NCBI GenBank assembly: GCA_902470815.1
Contig: CABRHS010000006.1
Span: forward strand, 57,240-121,239
Length of the DNA stretch: 64,000 nt
Direction of reading: 5' to 3'
Origin: an uncultured Collinsella sp.
GTDB lineage: Bacteria > Actinomycetota > Coriobacteriia > Coriobacteriales > Coriobacteriaceae
The position numbers and the translations under genes are program-made. This document shows positions 32,970 through 41,516 of this stretch, piece by piece (within the stretch, counting starts at the first letter, position 1; each line of letters starts with the position of its first letter). The notes beneath the pieces are model-generated. The model did no database searches, had not been told where the DNA came from, and worked only from the letters and a program-made list of their open reading frames with translations.

Positions 32970-35900
32970 ATGGACCTTTCCACCCTCATGCCGCAGCAAC
33001 GCGACATCGTGACCACCCTCGACCGGCCGCTCTTCGTCTCGGCGGGGGCGGGCTCGGGCAAGACCTTCACGCTCACCCGAAGGATCTTGTGGGCTCTCTC
33101 GCCCGAATCCGGCCCCTTCATTCAAAATCTCGACCAGGTGCTCGCCATCACCTTCACCAAGGACGCGGCTGCCGAGATCCGCGAGCGCGTGCGCGGCGCC
33201 CTCATCGAGGAGGGCATGGACGACGTCGCCTTGCAGGTCGACGACGCCTGGATCTCCACCATCCACGGCATGTGCTCTCGCATCTTGCGCGCCCACGCGC
33301 TCGAGCTCGGCCTCGACCCCGAGTTCACGGTCCTGGACGAGTCGGTCTCGGGCCCGCTCATGGACCGTGCGGTCGATGCCGTGATCGCGCGCGAGCGCGA
33401 CGGCCTGCGCAGGGTCCAGGAGTGGTTCGCGCTCTCCGGTGAGCTCGATCCCAACGGCCTCGAGGCGGGGACGAGCGTCAAGCGCCTGGTTCGCACCCTG
33501 CTCGAGCGGGCGAGCGCCTCGCGTCGCGGCTTCGACGACATCGACCTCATCCGCGGCTCCGTGGATTTCTCCGGCCTCATGGACGCTTATCGCCAGTGCC
33601 TCGGCGCGAGCGCGAAGGCCGCCGAGACCGCTCGCACGGCCCTGGACGCGATCGAGTCCTACCTCGCCGGCCCCCGCACCCGCGGGGACCTCGCGGCGTG
33701 CATGCTCGCCTGCGGCATGCCGCGCGCGAGCAAGGCCTTCCCCAAGGAGCAGGTCGCCCTGCTCAAGGCGGAGGCGGCCGATGCCTTCGTCAACGCCTAT
33801 ATCGCCACGGGGGGCGCCGCCCTCGACGAGCTCCTCGGACTCGCGCGCTCCGTGGGCGACGAGTACGCGGCGCTCAAGGCGGCGCGATCCGCGCTCGACA
33901 ACAACGACCTGCTCCGCCTCGCCTACGAGGCGCTGCGCGACCACCCCCGCATCCGCGCCGCGTATGCGGGCAAGTTCGCCATGGTCATGATCGACGAGTT
34001 CCAAGACACCGACCAGCAGCAGGTGGACCTCATCAACTTCCTCACGGGCGAGGGCGGCCGCGCGCTGTGCACCGTGGGCGACGCCCAGCAGTCGATCTAC
34101 CGGTTCCGCGGAGCCGAGGTCGAGGTGTTCCGCCGCGCGCAGCGCCGCATCGAGCAGGATGCCGCTGCGGGCGCCGGGGGATCGGTGGTCAAGCTCGTCA
34201 AGAACTTCCGCAGCCATGCCGAGGTGCTCGAGTACGTCGCGCGCATCTTCGATGACGGGCGGGGTGGCGTGATGCCCGGCTTCCTCAACCTGCTTCCCCA
34301 TGATGGGCGGGATGACGGCCTGCGGGCCGCGGGCGCCTCGCGCAGGCAGGCGCTGCTCGTCGCGGGCGGCACCACGGAGGAGCGCACGGCGGCGAAGGCG
34401 GAGGCCATCGCCCGCCGTTTCCGCGCCCTCGCCGATGCCGGTCAGCCCGTGGGCGGCATGGTGCTGCTGCTGGGCGGCATGCCCCGTGCGGGCGTCTATG
34501 CGGATGCGATCCGCGCGCAGGGCCTCGATTGCGTGATCAGCGGCGGCTCGGTGTTCTCCTCCACGGTCGAGGCGAAGACCGTGCGCGCCCTCGTGCACAT
34601 GCTCGGCAACCTCTCCGATACCGCCCAGGGCCTGGCGCCCGTGCTCGCCTCCCCGCTGTTCGCCTTGGGCGCACAGGAGTTTTTGGCGTTGGCCACGGCA
34701 TGGGACGAGCAGACCGGCGAGACGCGCCGGCGCAACATCGAGCTCGGCATCGTACTCGACGACGACGCACCGGGTTTCGGCGACCTGCCTCTGCTCGCCC
34801 GCGCCCGCACGGTCCTGCGTCGCGCCCTGTCCCGCTTGGGGAAGGACCCCCTCGCCGCGATCGTGCGCGATGTGGTCAACGAATCCGGCTGGATGGTCCG
34901 TCTCGCCGATCGCGGGGCGGAGGGCCGCGCCCAGGCCGCGAACGTCCTCAAGGCGATCGACGCCGTGGCGGAGGCCGAGGCCGAGTTGGGCAACGCGCCG
35001 CGCCAAGTCGCACTCGCCTTCGACCGCTTCCTGTCCGGCAAGCAGGCGCCCGGGGCCCTCAACGAGGACGACGGCAACGCGGTGCGCATCATGACGGTGC
35101 ATGCGTCAAAGGGCCTCGAGTTCCCCGTGGTGGCCGTGTCCGAGTGCTTCGGCATCCGTCCCAACTCCGATCGCATGCAGTCCGCCCGCCGCGACGACGG
35201 GACGCTCGCCCTCGCCATCCTGCCCAGCCGTTTCCCGAGCTGCCGGGATTCGTCCGGCTCCTTCGTCGATGGCGCCGAGGTGGAGAAGCAGTTCAAGAAG
35301 TACCTGAACGGGTCGGGGGCCACGGGGCCCTGGCTCGACCCGAGCCTGGTCGACGACGTCTGCGCGACCGGTTCGGCCGCCGAGGCGTGGCTGTCCATGC
35401 GCGCCGAGGAGGACCGCCTCTCGCTCGAGGAGCGCGCCCGCCTGTTGTACGTGGCCATGACGCGCGCGAGGGAGGTGTGCCTGCTCGCGATGGACGCGCC
35501 CGCCGGCCGCGGGAAGGACGCGGCGCTCACCCTCAAGCCGGAGTCGGACCTTACGCCCGCGGTGCTCGAGCGCATCCTGCCCAACGAGGGCGCCTCGCTC
35601 GCCTGCGACCGGCTCGTGTTCGACAATGCGCAGGTGGGCGATTTCGAGTTGATCGCGCTCAGGGACTTCTCGTATGACGGCATCGCGTACGAGGCGAATG
35701 CCGAGCCGATCCTCGGGGCGGACGCAGCGGATGGCCCGTCGGCCGGGGGGATGGATTCCTTCACGCTCGTCGAGCCGGCAAGCGTGTACATGCGCGTGGT
35801 GCCCGCTGAGCGCCCCCCGCGCGATTCCTACAGCTACTCGTCGATCTCGGCGGAGCTGCACGAGGAGGCAGAGGACCATTCCGACCCTGCGGGGGCCCTC

Positions 35901-36515
35901 GCTGCGGAAGCGGCGGACGGGTTCGCGGCGTCGGATGAGGCTGACGGCTCCTGCGAGGAGCGCGACGAGCGGACGCCATTGCATCGCGAAGGCGACCCGA
36001 CGGCGCTCGGCAGCGCCTTCCACGCGGCATGCCAGTGGCTGATCGAGCTCGATCGCGCCGACCTGCCCGTCGAGCGTGCCGACGTCCTGTGCCGCTACTG
36101 GGGCTGCACCCCCGCCCAGCGCGAGCGTTTTGACGAGGCGGTTGCACGCTGGCTTTCCAGCGACGTGCGCGCCGAGGCCCTGGCCTGGCCGTGCGTCCGC
36201 GCCGAGGTGCCGTTTTACTCCCTCGGCATGGACGGACTCGTTGAGCGATTCGGCGCATATGCTGAGGGCGCCATCGACCTGCTGTGCACCGACCCCGCCG
36301 ATTCGAGCCGCGCCCTGCTGATCGACTACAAGACCGGTGGGAGCCCACTCGAGACGCCCGAGCAGCTGCAGGAGAAGCACGCCCTTCAGGCGAGCGTCTA
36401 CGCCGACGTCCTGCATAAAGCCGGCTACGGGCGGGTGACGCTCAAGTTCGTCCGCGTCGAGGTCCCCGACCCCGCCGACCCCACGCAACCCCAGGTCGTC
36501 ACCTACGAGCTGTAG
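32970..36515 (+). CDS. addA: AddA: UvrD-type helicase with C-terminal nuclease
   Basis: A 1181-aa ATP-dependent helicase/nuclease of double-strand break repair. Superfamily 1 motifs run in order: Walker A SAGAGSGKTFTLT (about 24-36), FTKDAAAEIRERV, the Walker B-type MIDEFQDTDQQQ, GDAQQSIYRFRGA, and MTVHASKGLEF with VAMTRAR. A C-terminal PD-(D/E)XK nuclease follows, with GAIDLL, LIDYKTGG and HALQASVYA. It differs from RecB by partnering AddB rather than RecC/RecD. It is co-transcribed with addB, and a structured repeat element begins 16 nt after its stop. Confidence 0.94.
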   Translation: MDLSTLMPQQRDIVTTLDRPLFVSAGAGSGKTFTLTRRILWALSPESGPFIQNLDQVLAITFTKDAAAEIRERVRGALIEEGMDDVALQVDDAWISTIHGMCSRILRAHALELGLDPEFTVLDESVSGPLMDRAVDAVIARERDGLRRVQEWFALSGELDPNGLEAGTSVKRLVRTLLERASASRRGFDDIDLIRGSVDFSGLMDAYRQCLGASAKAAETARTALDAIESYLAGPRTRGDLAACMLACGMPRASKAFPKEQVALLKAEAADAFVNAYIATGGAALDELLGLARSVGDEYAALKAARSALDNNDLLRLAYEALRDHPRIRAAYAGKFAMVMIDEFQDTDQQQVDLINFLTGEGGRALCTVGDAQQSIYRFRGAEVEVFRRAQRRIEQDAAAGAGGSVVKLVKNFRSHAEVLEYVARIFDDGRGGVMPGFLNLLPHDGRDDGLRAAGASRRQALLVAGGTTEERTAAKAEAIARRFRALADAGQPVGGMVLLLGGMPRAGVYADAIRAQGLDCVISGGSVFSSTVEAKTVRALVHMLGNLSDTAQGLAPVLASPLFALGAQEFLALATAWDEQTGETRRRNIELGIVLDDDAPGFGDLPLLARARTVLRRALSRLGKDPLAAIVRDVVNESGWMVRLADRGAEGRAQAANVLKAIDAVAEAEAELGNAPRQVALAFDRFLSGKQAPGALNEDDGNAVRIMTVHASKGLEFPVVAVSECFGIRPNSDRMQSARRDDGTLALAILPSRFPSCRDSSGSFVDGAEVEKQFKKYLNGSGATGPWLDPSLVDDVCATGSAAEAWLSMRAEEDRLSLEERARLLYVAMTRAREVCLLAMDAPAGRGKDAALTLKPESDLTPAVLERILPNEGASLACDRLVFDNAQVGDFELIALRDFSYDGIAYEANAEPILGADAADGPSAGGMDSFTLVEPASVYMRVVPAERPPRDSYSYSSISAELHEEAEDHSDPAGALAAEAADGFAASDEADGSCEERDERTPLHREGDPTALGSAFHAACQWLIELDRADLPVERADVLCRYWGCTPAQRERFDEAVARWLSSDVRAEALAWPCVRAEVPFYSLGMDGLVERFGAYAEGAIDLLCTDPADSSRALLIDYKTGGSPLETPEQLQEKHALQASVYADVLHKAGYGRVTLKFVRVEVPDPADPTQPQVVTYEL

Positions 36516-36530
36516 CTTGTCGTCCCGCAG

Positions 36531-36645
36531 CCCCGCGCCCGGGCGTGTTGTCCGCCGCGAGTTCCGCACGAGCCGGAGGCCACTTGATGTGGCCTCCGTG
36601 CGAGCAGGAATGCCCGAGCGCCGGACAACACGCCCGGGCGCGGGG
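36531..36645 (+). repeat. Structured palindromic element, copy A (115 nt)
   Basis: Perfect 24-bp outer arms (36531-36554 and 36622-36645) enclose an inner hairpin with a 9-bp stem (36575-36583 with 36589-36597) and loop TTGAT. Between them are a 4-bp pair GCAC/GTGC (36566-36569, 36598-36601), two staggered 5-nt bulges GAGCC (36570-36574) and GAGCA (36602-36606), and the pair TTCC/GGAA (36562-36565, 36607-36610). Copy B at 40619-40730, in reverse orientation, shares the 15-mer TCCGCACGAGCCGGA and the same architecture, but different stem sequences. It starts 16 nt after the addA stop. Confidence 0.85.
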
Positions 36646-36800
36646 GCGCGGGAGTCCAACCGAACACGCTGTGTGCCTTCAGCGAGCCGGGGGCGCACAT
36701 GCGTTCTGTCCCCGCGCTCGGTTAGAATCGATACCGTTCGAAATGGGGCCGGAGGGCTTTCCGAGGAGATTCTCAGCACATCAGTTAGGAGCCGCATCGC

Positions 36801-39800
36801 ATGGCATTCGTTCATCTGCACAACCACACCGTCTACTCCATGTTGGACGGCGCGACCCGCATCAAGGACATGGTGTCGCGCGCCGTCGAACTCGGCATGC
36901 CTGCCGTGGCCATTACCGACCACGGCTACATGTACGGCGTCCCCGAGCTCGGTCTGGCCTGCGATGCCGTGAACCATGGCACGCCCGAGTACAAGGTCTG
37001 GAGCCACGACAAGTCCTTCTTGGAGAAGGGTCGCCGCGACGAGCTCGAGTGCCCCGATCAAGCGTCCGATCCGCGCGGTTACGAGCAGCATATGAAGGAC
37101 CTCGCGATGTGGGATGCCAAGGGCAACATCGACGAGCTCAAGCCCCCGCTGGTCATCAAACCGATCTTCGGGTGCGAGGTGTATTTCACCCCCGACGAGA
37201 CCCTCGCGCGCGACCGCAAGCCCGAGCTGTACCACATGGTCCTCTTCGCCCAGAACGAGAAGGGCTACGTCAACCTCATGCAGACGGTCTCCGAGGCCGC
37301 CGTCCAGGGTTTCTACTACAAACCGCGCGTGACGCTGGACAACCTGCGCCGTCATCGCGAGGGCCTCATCGCCAGTTCCGCGTGCATCGCCGGCATCATT
37401 CCCAAGTGCATCGACCGCGGTGAGATGGACAAGGCCATCGAGTGGGCCGAGACGTTCCGCGATACGTTCGAGCCGGGCAACTTCTACATCGAGATCCAGG
37501 AGCACGGCATCACGACCGACTCCGGCATCACCGACGAGGAGCTATCCAAGACCCTCATCCAGATCGCCGAGCAGGTGGGCGTCAAGGTCATCGCCACCAA
37601 CGACTTTCACTACCTCACGCGCGACGACGCCCCCGTGCAGGACGTGGTCATGTGCATCGGCACGAACTCCAAGATCGACGACCCCAACCGCATCCGCATG
37701 GAGGGGTCAGAGTTCTACATGAAGACCGAGGAGGAGATGCGCGCGCTGTTCCCGTACTGCCCCGAGGCGTGTGACAACACGCTTGAGATCGCCGAGAAGT
37801 GCGACGTCGAGCTCGACTGGGACAGCATCATCCTGCCCAACTACCCGCTGCTCGACCCCGGCGAGACGCATGAGAGCCAATTCCGCCGCGAGTGCGAGGA
37901 GGGCCTCGCCAAGCGCTACGGTGACGATTGGGACGGCAGGTCCATCAACGGCGTGGACATCCGCGAGCGCTTCGAGTTTGAGTATAAGGTTATCTGCGAC
38001 AAGGGCTTCGCCGCCTACTTCCTCATCGTGGCCGAGTATGTGCGCTGGGCCAAGCAAAATGGCATCGGCGTCGGCCCGGGCCGCGGCTCGGCCGCGGGCG
38101 CCCTGGTCGCCTACGCCATGGACATCACCACCTTCGACCCGCTATCGAACGGCCTCATGTTCGAGAGGTTCCTCTCTCCCGAGCGCACCGAGATGCCCGA
38201 TATCGATATGGACTTCGACGATGAGCGAAGGCTCGAGGTAATCGAGCACGTCCGCCAGCTCTATGGTCCCGAGAAGGTCACCCACGTCATCACGTACTCG
38301 ACCATCAAGGCCAAACAGGCCATCAACGACGCCGCGCGCGTGCTGGACTACCCCGTCTACATGGGCCAGCGCCTGTCCAAGATGGTCTCGGCCGACCCCG
38401 GCGTGAAGCTCAAGCAGGTGCTCGAGAAGCAGCCGGGCAAGGAGGACCTGTACAACCCGGATTTTGTCGAGGCGTATCAAAAGGACGAGGATGCCCGCCG
38501 CATCATCGACACGGCGCTGTCCATCGAGGGCCTCACGCGCGGCGAGGGCGTACACGCCTGCGCCGTCCTGATCTGCCGCGATGCGGTCAACGAGCATGTG
38601 CCCACCAAGCTCGACACCAAGGGCGGCGTCGAGATCACCCAGTACGAAGGCCATACGGTCGCCGACATGGGCCTGCTCAAGATGGACTTCCTGGGCCTGC
38701 GCACCCTCACGGTCATCTCCAAGGCCAAGGCCAACATCAAGAAGAGCTTCGGCATCGACATCGATGTGGACGCGATCCCCTTCGACGACCCCAAGATCTT
38801 CGAGCTCATGAGCTCTGGTCGAACCGCCGGCGTGTTCCAGGTCGAGTCCGCCGGCATGACGGCGACGATCAAGAACATGAAGCCCACCGAGTACAAGCAC
38901 GTCGTCGCTCTTATCGCCCTGTACCGCCCGGGCCCCCTGGGCGCCGGCATGGTCACGAGCTACATCAACCGCATGAACGGCAAGGAGCCCGCGGTCTCCT
39001 ACGATCCGCGCCTCGACGGCATCCTGGGCGAGACCTACGGCACCATGGTCTACCAGGAGCAGGTCATGCTCATCTCGGTCGAGATGTGCGGCTTCTCCAA
39101 GGGAGAGTCCGACTCCCGCATCCGCAAACCCGTGGCCAAAAAGAAGATCAAGATGCTCACCGACCAGGTCTTCAAGTGGTCGGACGGCGAGGACGAGACC
39201 ATCTACGACCATTGGATGAACGGAGCCGAGAAGAACGGCTACAAGCGCGAGGTCGCCCAGAAGATCTGGGACGACGTCTTGGAGTTCGCGTCCTACGCGT
39301 TCAACAAGTCGCACTCCGCCGGCTACGCCATCTTGGTCATGCAGACCGCCTGGCTCAAGGCTCATTACCCCAACGAGTATATGGCGGCCGTGCTCACCTC
39401 CTACACGGGCAAGACCGACAAGATCGTGCACTACGTCTCGGCGTGTCGTCACGACGGCATCGCGGTCCTGCCCCCTGACATCAACGAGTCCGGCACCGAG
39501 TTCACGGCGACCCCTGAGGGCGTGCGCTTCGGTCTCGCCGGCATCCGCGGTGTGGGCGAGGGCGTGACCCAGACGATCATCGAGGAGCGCGAGAAGGGCG
39601 GCCCGTTCAAGAACCTGCACGACTTCGTCGAGCGCGTGGATTCTAGCCAGGCCAACCGCCGCGTGATCGAGGCGCTCATCAAGGGCGGGGCCTTCGACTC
39701 GACCGGGTACCCGCGCCGTCAGCTCATGCATTTCGTCGATCGCGAGAACCCCGAGAACATCATCGACGCCGCGGTGAAGCGCCAGAAGGACCGCGCCGCG

Positions 39801-40604
39801 GGTCAGACCTCGCTGTTCGATGTGTTCGGCGACGTCGAGGGCTCCGGCTTCGAGGTCATCGTTCCCGAGCCCGATGGGCAGGAGTGGGACCGTCACATGA
39901 AGCTCTCCTTCGAGAAGGAGGTGCTGGGCATCTACGTCTCCGATCACCCTCTGCGCCCGTACGAGTATGCGCTCGCCAAGGCGCGCGAGTTCACGCTCTC
40001 GCAGATCGACACCGGCTTTGAGACCATGGGCCCCACCGGAAACGCTGTGAACCAGGAGATTCCCGAGGGCAAGCCGTATTGGTGGGCCGGCATGGTGTCG
40101 GGCGTGAGCAAGCGGGTCACCAAGAACGGCGACCCCATGGCGATCGTCCAGCTCGAGGACATGGAGGGCGAGGCCACGGTCGTGGTGTTCCCCAAGACGT
40201 ACAAGCAGTGCGAGGGCTATCTCTACGGCGAGATCGATCCCGAGACGGGCGTGCAGCTCTCGGACGCCTTCATCCGCGTGAAGGGCAAGCTCGAGCGTTC
40301 GGACCGAGGCGACCAGATCATCGCCCAGGAGGTCGAGCCGCTCGTGCTCAACGAGGAGAGCAATCGCCCCAAGGTGTTCGAGATCATGATCCCGAGCGCC
40401 CGGTTCTCGCAGTCCAACATGGCGCGCCTCGCCACAGTGCTCAACACGAACCCTGGCGGTGACCGTGTGGAGCTCTTCATAGAGCAGGCCGACGGGCAGA
40501 CCATGCGCGCCGAGATACCCACGCGCGTGAATGCCCGCTCGATTCCGTTGATCGCCGAGGTCAAGGGCATCGTGGGAAACAAGGGACGCGTGACCGTGAT
40601 CTAG
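36801..40604 (+). CDS. dnaE: DNA polymerase III alpha subunit
   Basis: Replicative polymerase, 1267 aa. The order is an N-terminal PHP domain (HLHNHTVYSMLDG at 5-17), then the palm with the catalytic aspartates in PDIDMDFDDERR (about 466-477). The fingers, a helix-hairpin-helix region and a C-terminal OB-fold (about 1040-1120: YWWAGMVSGVSKRVTKNGDPM) follow. It is somewhat longer than E. coli DnaE (1160 aa). TAGGAG lies upstream of the ATG, and TAGAAT at 36723 is a plausible -10. It is the DnaE1 type rather than PolC. Confidence 0.97.
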   Translation: MAFVHLHNHTVYSMLDGATRIKDMVSRAVELGMPAVAITDHGYMYGVPELGLACDAVNHGTPEYKVWSHDKSFLEKGRRDELECPDQASDPRGYEQHMKDLAMWDAKGNIDELKPPLVIKPIFGCEVYFTPDETLARDRKPELYHMVLFAQNEKGYVNLMQTVSEAAVQGFYYKPRVTLDNLRRHREGLIASSACIAGIIPKCIDRGEMDKAIEWAETFRDTFEPGNFYIEIQEHGITTDSGITDEELSKTLIQIAEQVGVKVIATNDFHYLTRDDAPVQDVVMCIGTNSKIDDPNRIRMEGSEFYMKTEEEMRALFPYCPEACDNTLEIAEKCDVELDWDSIILPNYPLLDPGETHESQFRRECEEGLAKRYGDDWDGRSINGVDIRERFEFEYKVICDKGFAAYFLIVAEYVRWAKQNGIGVGPGRGSAAGALVAYAMDITTFDPLSNGLMFERFLSPERTEMPDIDMDFDDERRLEVIEHVRQLYGPEKVTHVITYSTIKAKQAINDAARVLDYPVYMGQRLSKMVSADPGVKLKQVLEKQPGKEDLYNPDFVEAYQKDEDARRIIDTALSIEGLTRGEGVHACAVLICRDAVNEHVPTKLDTKGGVEITQYEGHTVADMGLLKMDFLGLRTLTVISKAKANIKKSFGIDIDVDAIPFDDPKIFELMSSGRTAGVFQVESAGMTATIKNMKPTEYKHVVALIALYRPGPLGAGMVTSYINRMNGKEPAVSYDPRLDGILGETYGTMVYQEQVMLISVEMCGFSKGESDSRIRKPVAKKKIKMLTDQVFKWSDGEDETIYDHWMNGAEKNGYKREVAQKIWDDVLEFASYAFNKSHSAGYAILVMQTAWLKAHYPNEYMAAVLTSYTGKTDKIVHYVSACRHDGIAVLPPDINESGTEFTATPEGVRFGLAGIRGVGEGVTQTIIEEREKGGPFKNLHDFVERVDSSQANRRVIEALIKGGAFDSTGYPRRQLMHFVDRENPENIIDAAVKRQKDRAAGQTSLFDVFGDVEGSGFEVIVPEPDGQEWDRHMKLSFEKEVLGIYVSDHPLRPYEYALAKAREFTLSQIDTGFETMGPTGNAVNQEIPEGKPYWWAGMVSGVSKRVTKNGDPMAIVQLEDMEGEATVVVFPKTYKQCEGYLYGEIDPETGVQLSDAFIRVKGKLERSDRGDQIIAQEVEPLVLNEESNRPKVFEIMIPSARFSQSNMARLATVLNTNPGGDRVELFIEQADGQTMRAEIPTRVNARSIPLIAEVKGIVGNKGRVTVI

Positions 40605-40618
40605 CCGCCAGACGGCCC

Positions 40619-40730
40619 GCCCCTCCGATGCATATCATCCGTGCTCAAACAGTCCCGACTCGCGCGGACCGTCCACTGGACGGTCCGGCTCGTGCGGAAA
40701 CCGCGCGCGGGCGATATACATCGGAGGGGC
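40619..40730 (-). repeat. Structured palindromic element, copy B (112 nt)
   Basis: Reverse-oriented relative of the element at 36531-36645. Outer arms 40619-40636 and 40713-40730 match at 17 of 18 positions. The inner stem is 10 bp (40666-40675 with 40677-40686). On the minus strand it carries the conserved TTCC-GCAC-GAGCC block and the partner GCGC-GAGTC-GGGA. Stem sequences differ from copy A yet still pair, which is covariation. It begins 15 nt after the dnaE stop. The rest of 40605-40858 holds the promoter region of the superoxide reductase gene. Confidence 0.85.
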
Positions 40731-40755
40731 CCCGCGAAGCCGGTATTCGCTGCCT

Positions 40756-40858
40756 GTTAGTTTGTTCCGTGGCGGAACGTCTCGTGTAAGACGCACGTGC
40801 ATTTGGGCATACTAGTGCGTAGTTGTATCTGCAACTTTGTCTGAAAGGATTGATTTAT
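40756..40858 (+). promoter_or_regulatory. Superoxide reductase upstream region with stacked small palindromes
   Basis: Several short inverted repeats follow each other: GTTCCG-TGG-CGGAAC (from 40763), CGTCT-CGTGTA-AGACG, GCACGTGC and AGTTG-TATCTG-CAACT. A weak promoter match, TTGGGC (40804) and TATCTG 17 bp later, lies within them. The density of palindromes suggests regulator binding or leader structure for an oxidative-stress gene. Confidence 0.4.
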
Positions 40859-41224
40859 ATGGCAACGTTTTTCAAGAATGACGAGACGGCTAAGTTCCTG
40901 GCCGCCGTCGACGCCGACATGGTGGCTCCCGCCGGCTACACCGAGGTTGCCGCGAACTCCGTGGACGCCGCGACCGAGAAGCACGTTCCCGTGATCGACC
41001 TCCAGCGCGACGGTCACGTCCTCAACGTTACCGTGGGCGAGGTCGAGCACCCCATGGAGGCGGAGCACTACATCGAGTGGATTGCGCTCGAGGCCGCCGG
41101 TCGCCTTGAGATCCATTATCTCAAGCCCGGCCAGTCTCCCACCACCTTCTTTGCCGGCGGCGCCAAGACCGGTATCGCCTACGCGTACTGCAACCTTCAC
41201 GGCCTGTGGAAGGCCGAGTTCTAA
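40859..41224 (+). CDS. Superoxide reductase (desulfoferrodoxin family lacking the N-terminal Cys4 iron site)
   Basis: Reduces superoxide to peroxide in anaerobes without releasing oxygen. The 121-aa protein has the catalytic centre ligands: His in EKHVPV, His in EVEHPMEAEHYIEW, and Cys/His in AYCNLHGLW. The N-terminal desulforedoxin domain region is about 35 residues long and has none of its four cysteines. It therefore corresponds to class III (Treponema-type) enzymes and needs an external electron donor. ATG 40859 has AAAGGA 9 nt upstream. It is monocistronic, with its own terminator at 41281. Confidence 0.92.
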   Translation: MATFFKNDETAKFLAAVDADMVAPAGYTEVAANSVDAATEKHVPVIDLQRDGHVLNVTVGEVEHPMEAEHYIEWIALEAAGRLEIHYLKPGQSPTTFFAGGAKTGIAYAYCNLHGLWKAEF

Positions 41225-41280
41225 TCGCGCCTCGCCCGTTCGCACGGGCGGCGTGATGCATCTTCCAATGTGCATCTTGG

Positions 41281-41320
41281 CCGGACGGCCGGGCTTTGGT
41301 CCCGCGCCGTCCGGTTTTTT
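41281..41320 (+). terminator. Intrinsic terminator after superoxide reductase
   Basis: An 8-bp stem CCGGACGG (41281-41288) with CCGTCCGG (41307-41314) is followed by six T residues (41315-41320), 57 nt after the stop codon. Confidence 0.9.
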
Positions 41321-41516
41321 CTACGCTTCGCGTGCTCTGCCGCACTGACGGCCCCACGTCCTCGTCCGACGGTGCCGGCGCACGCCAAGCGGGTATACTC
41401 GAATGAGGTAATCCGACGTGATCGACGTCGGCTCGGGTCCCCGCGCCGACACATGGACGTGCGACCGCCGATCGGGAGCGGGCCGCCGGCGCGACCGAGA
41501 AAGCTGGAATTCACCG

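Noticed and set aside
31293..35102. Minus-strand open frame of 1269 codons opposite addB-addA
   Set aside because: Same antisense effect of high GC at third codon positions; no ribosome site and low-complexity product.
35106..37505. Minus-strand open frame of about 800 codons across the addA-dnaE junction
   Set aside because: Runs through the structured repeat and antisense to two well-identified genes; no homology.
38142..39947. Minus-strand open frame of about 600 codons opposite dnaE
   Set aside because: Antisense shadow of dnaE.
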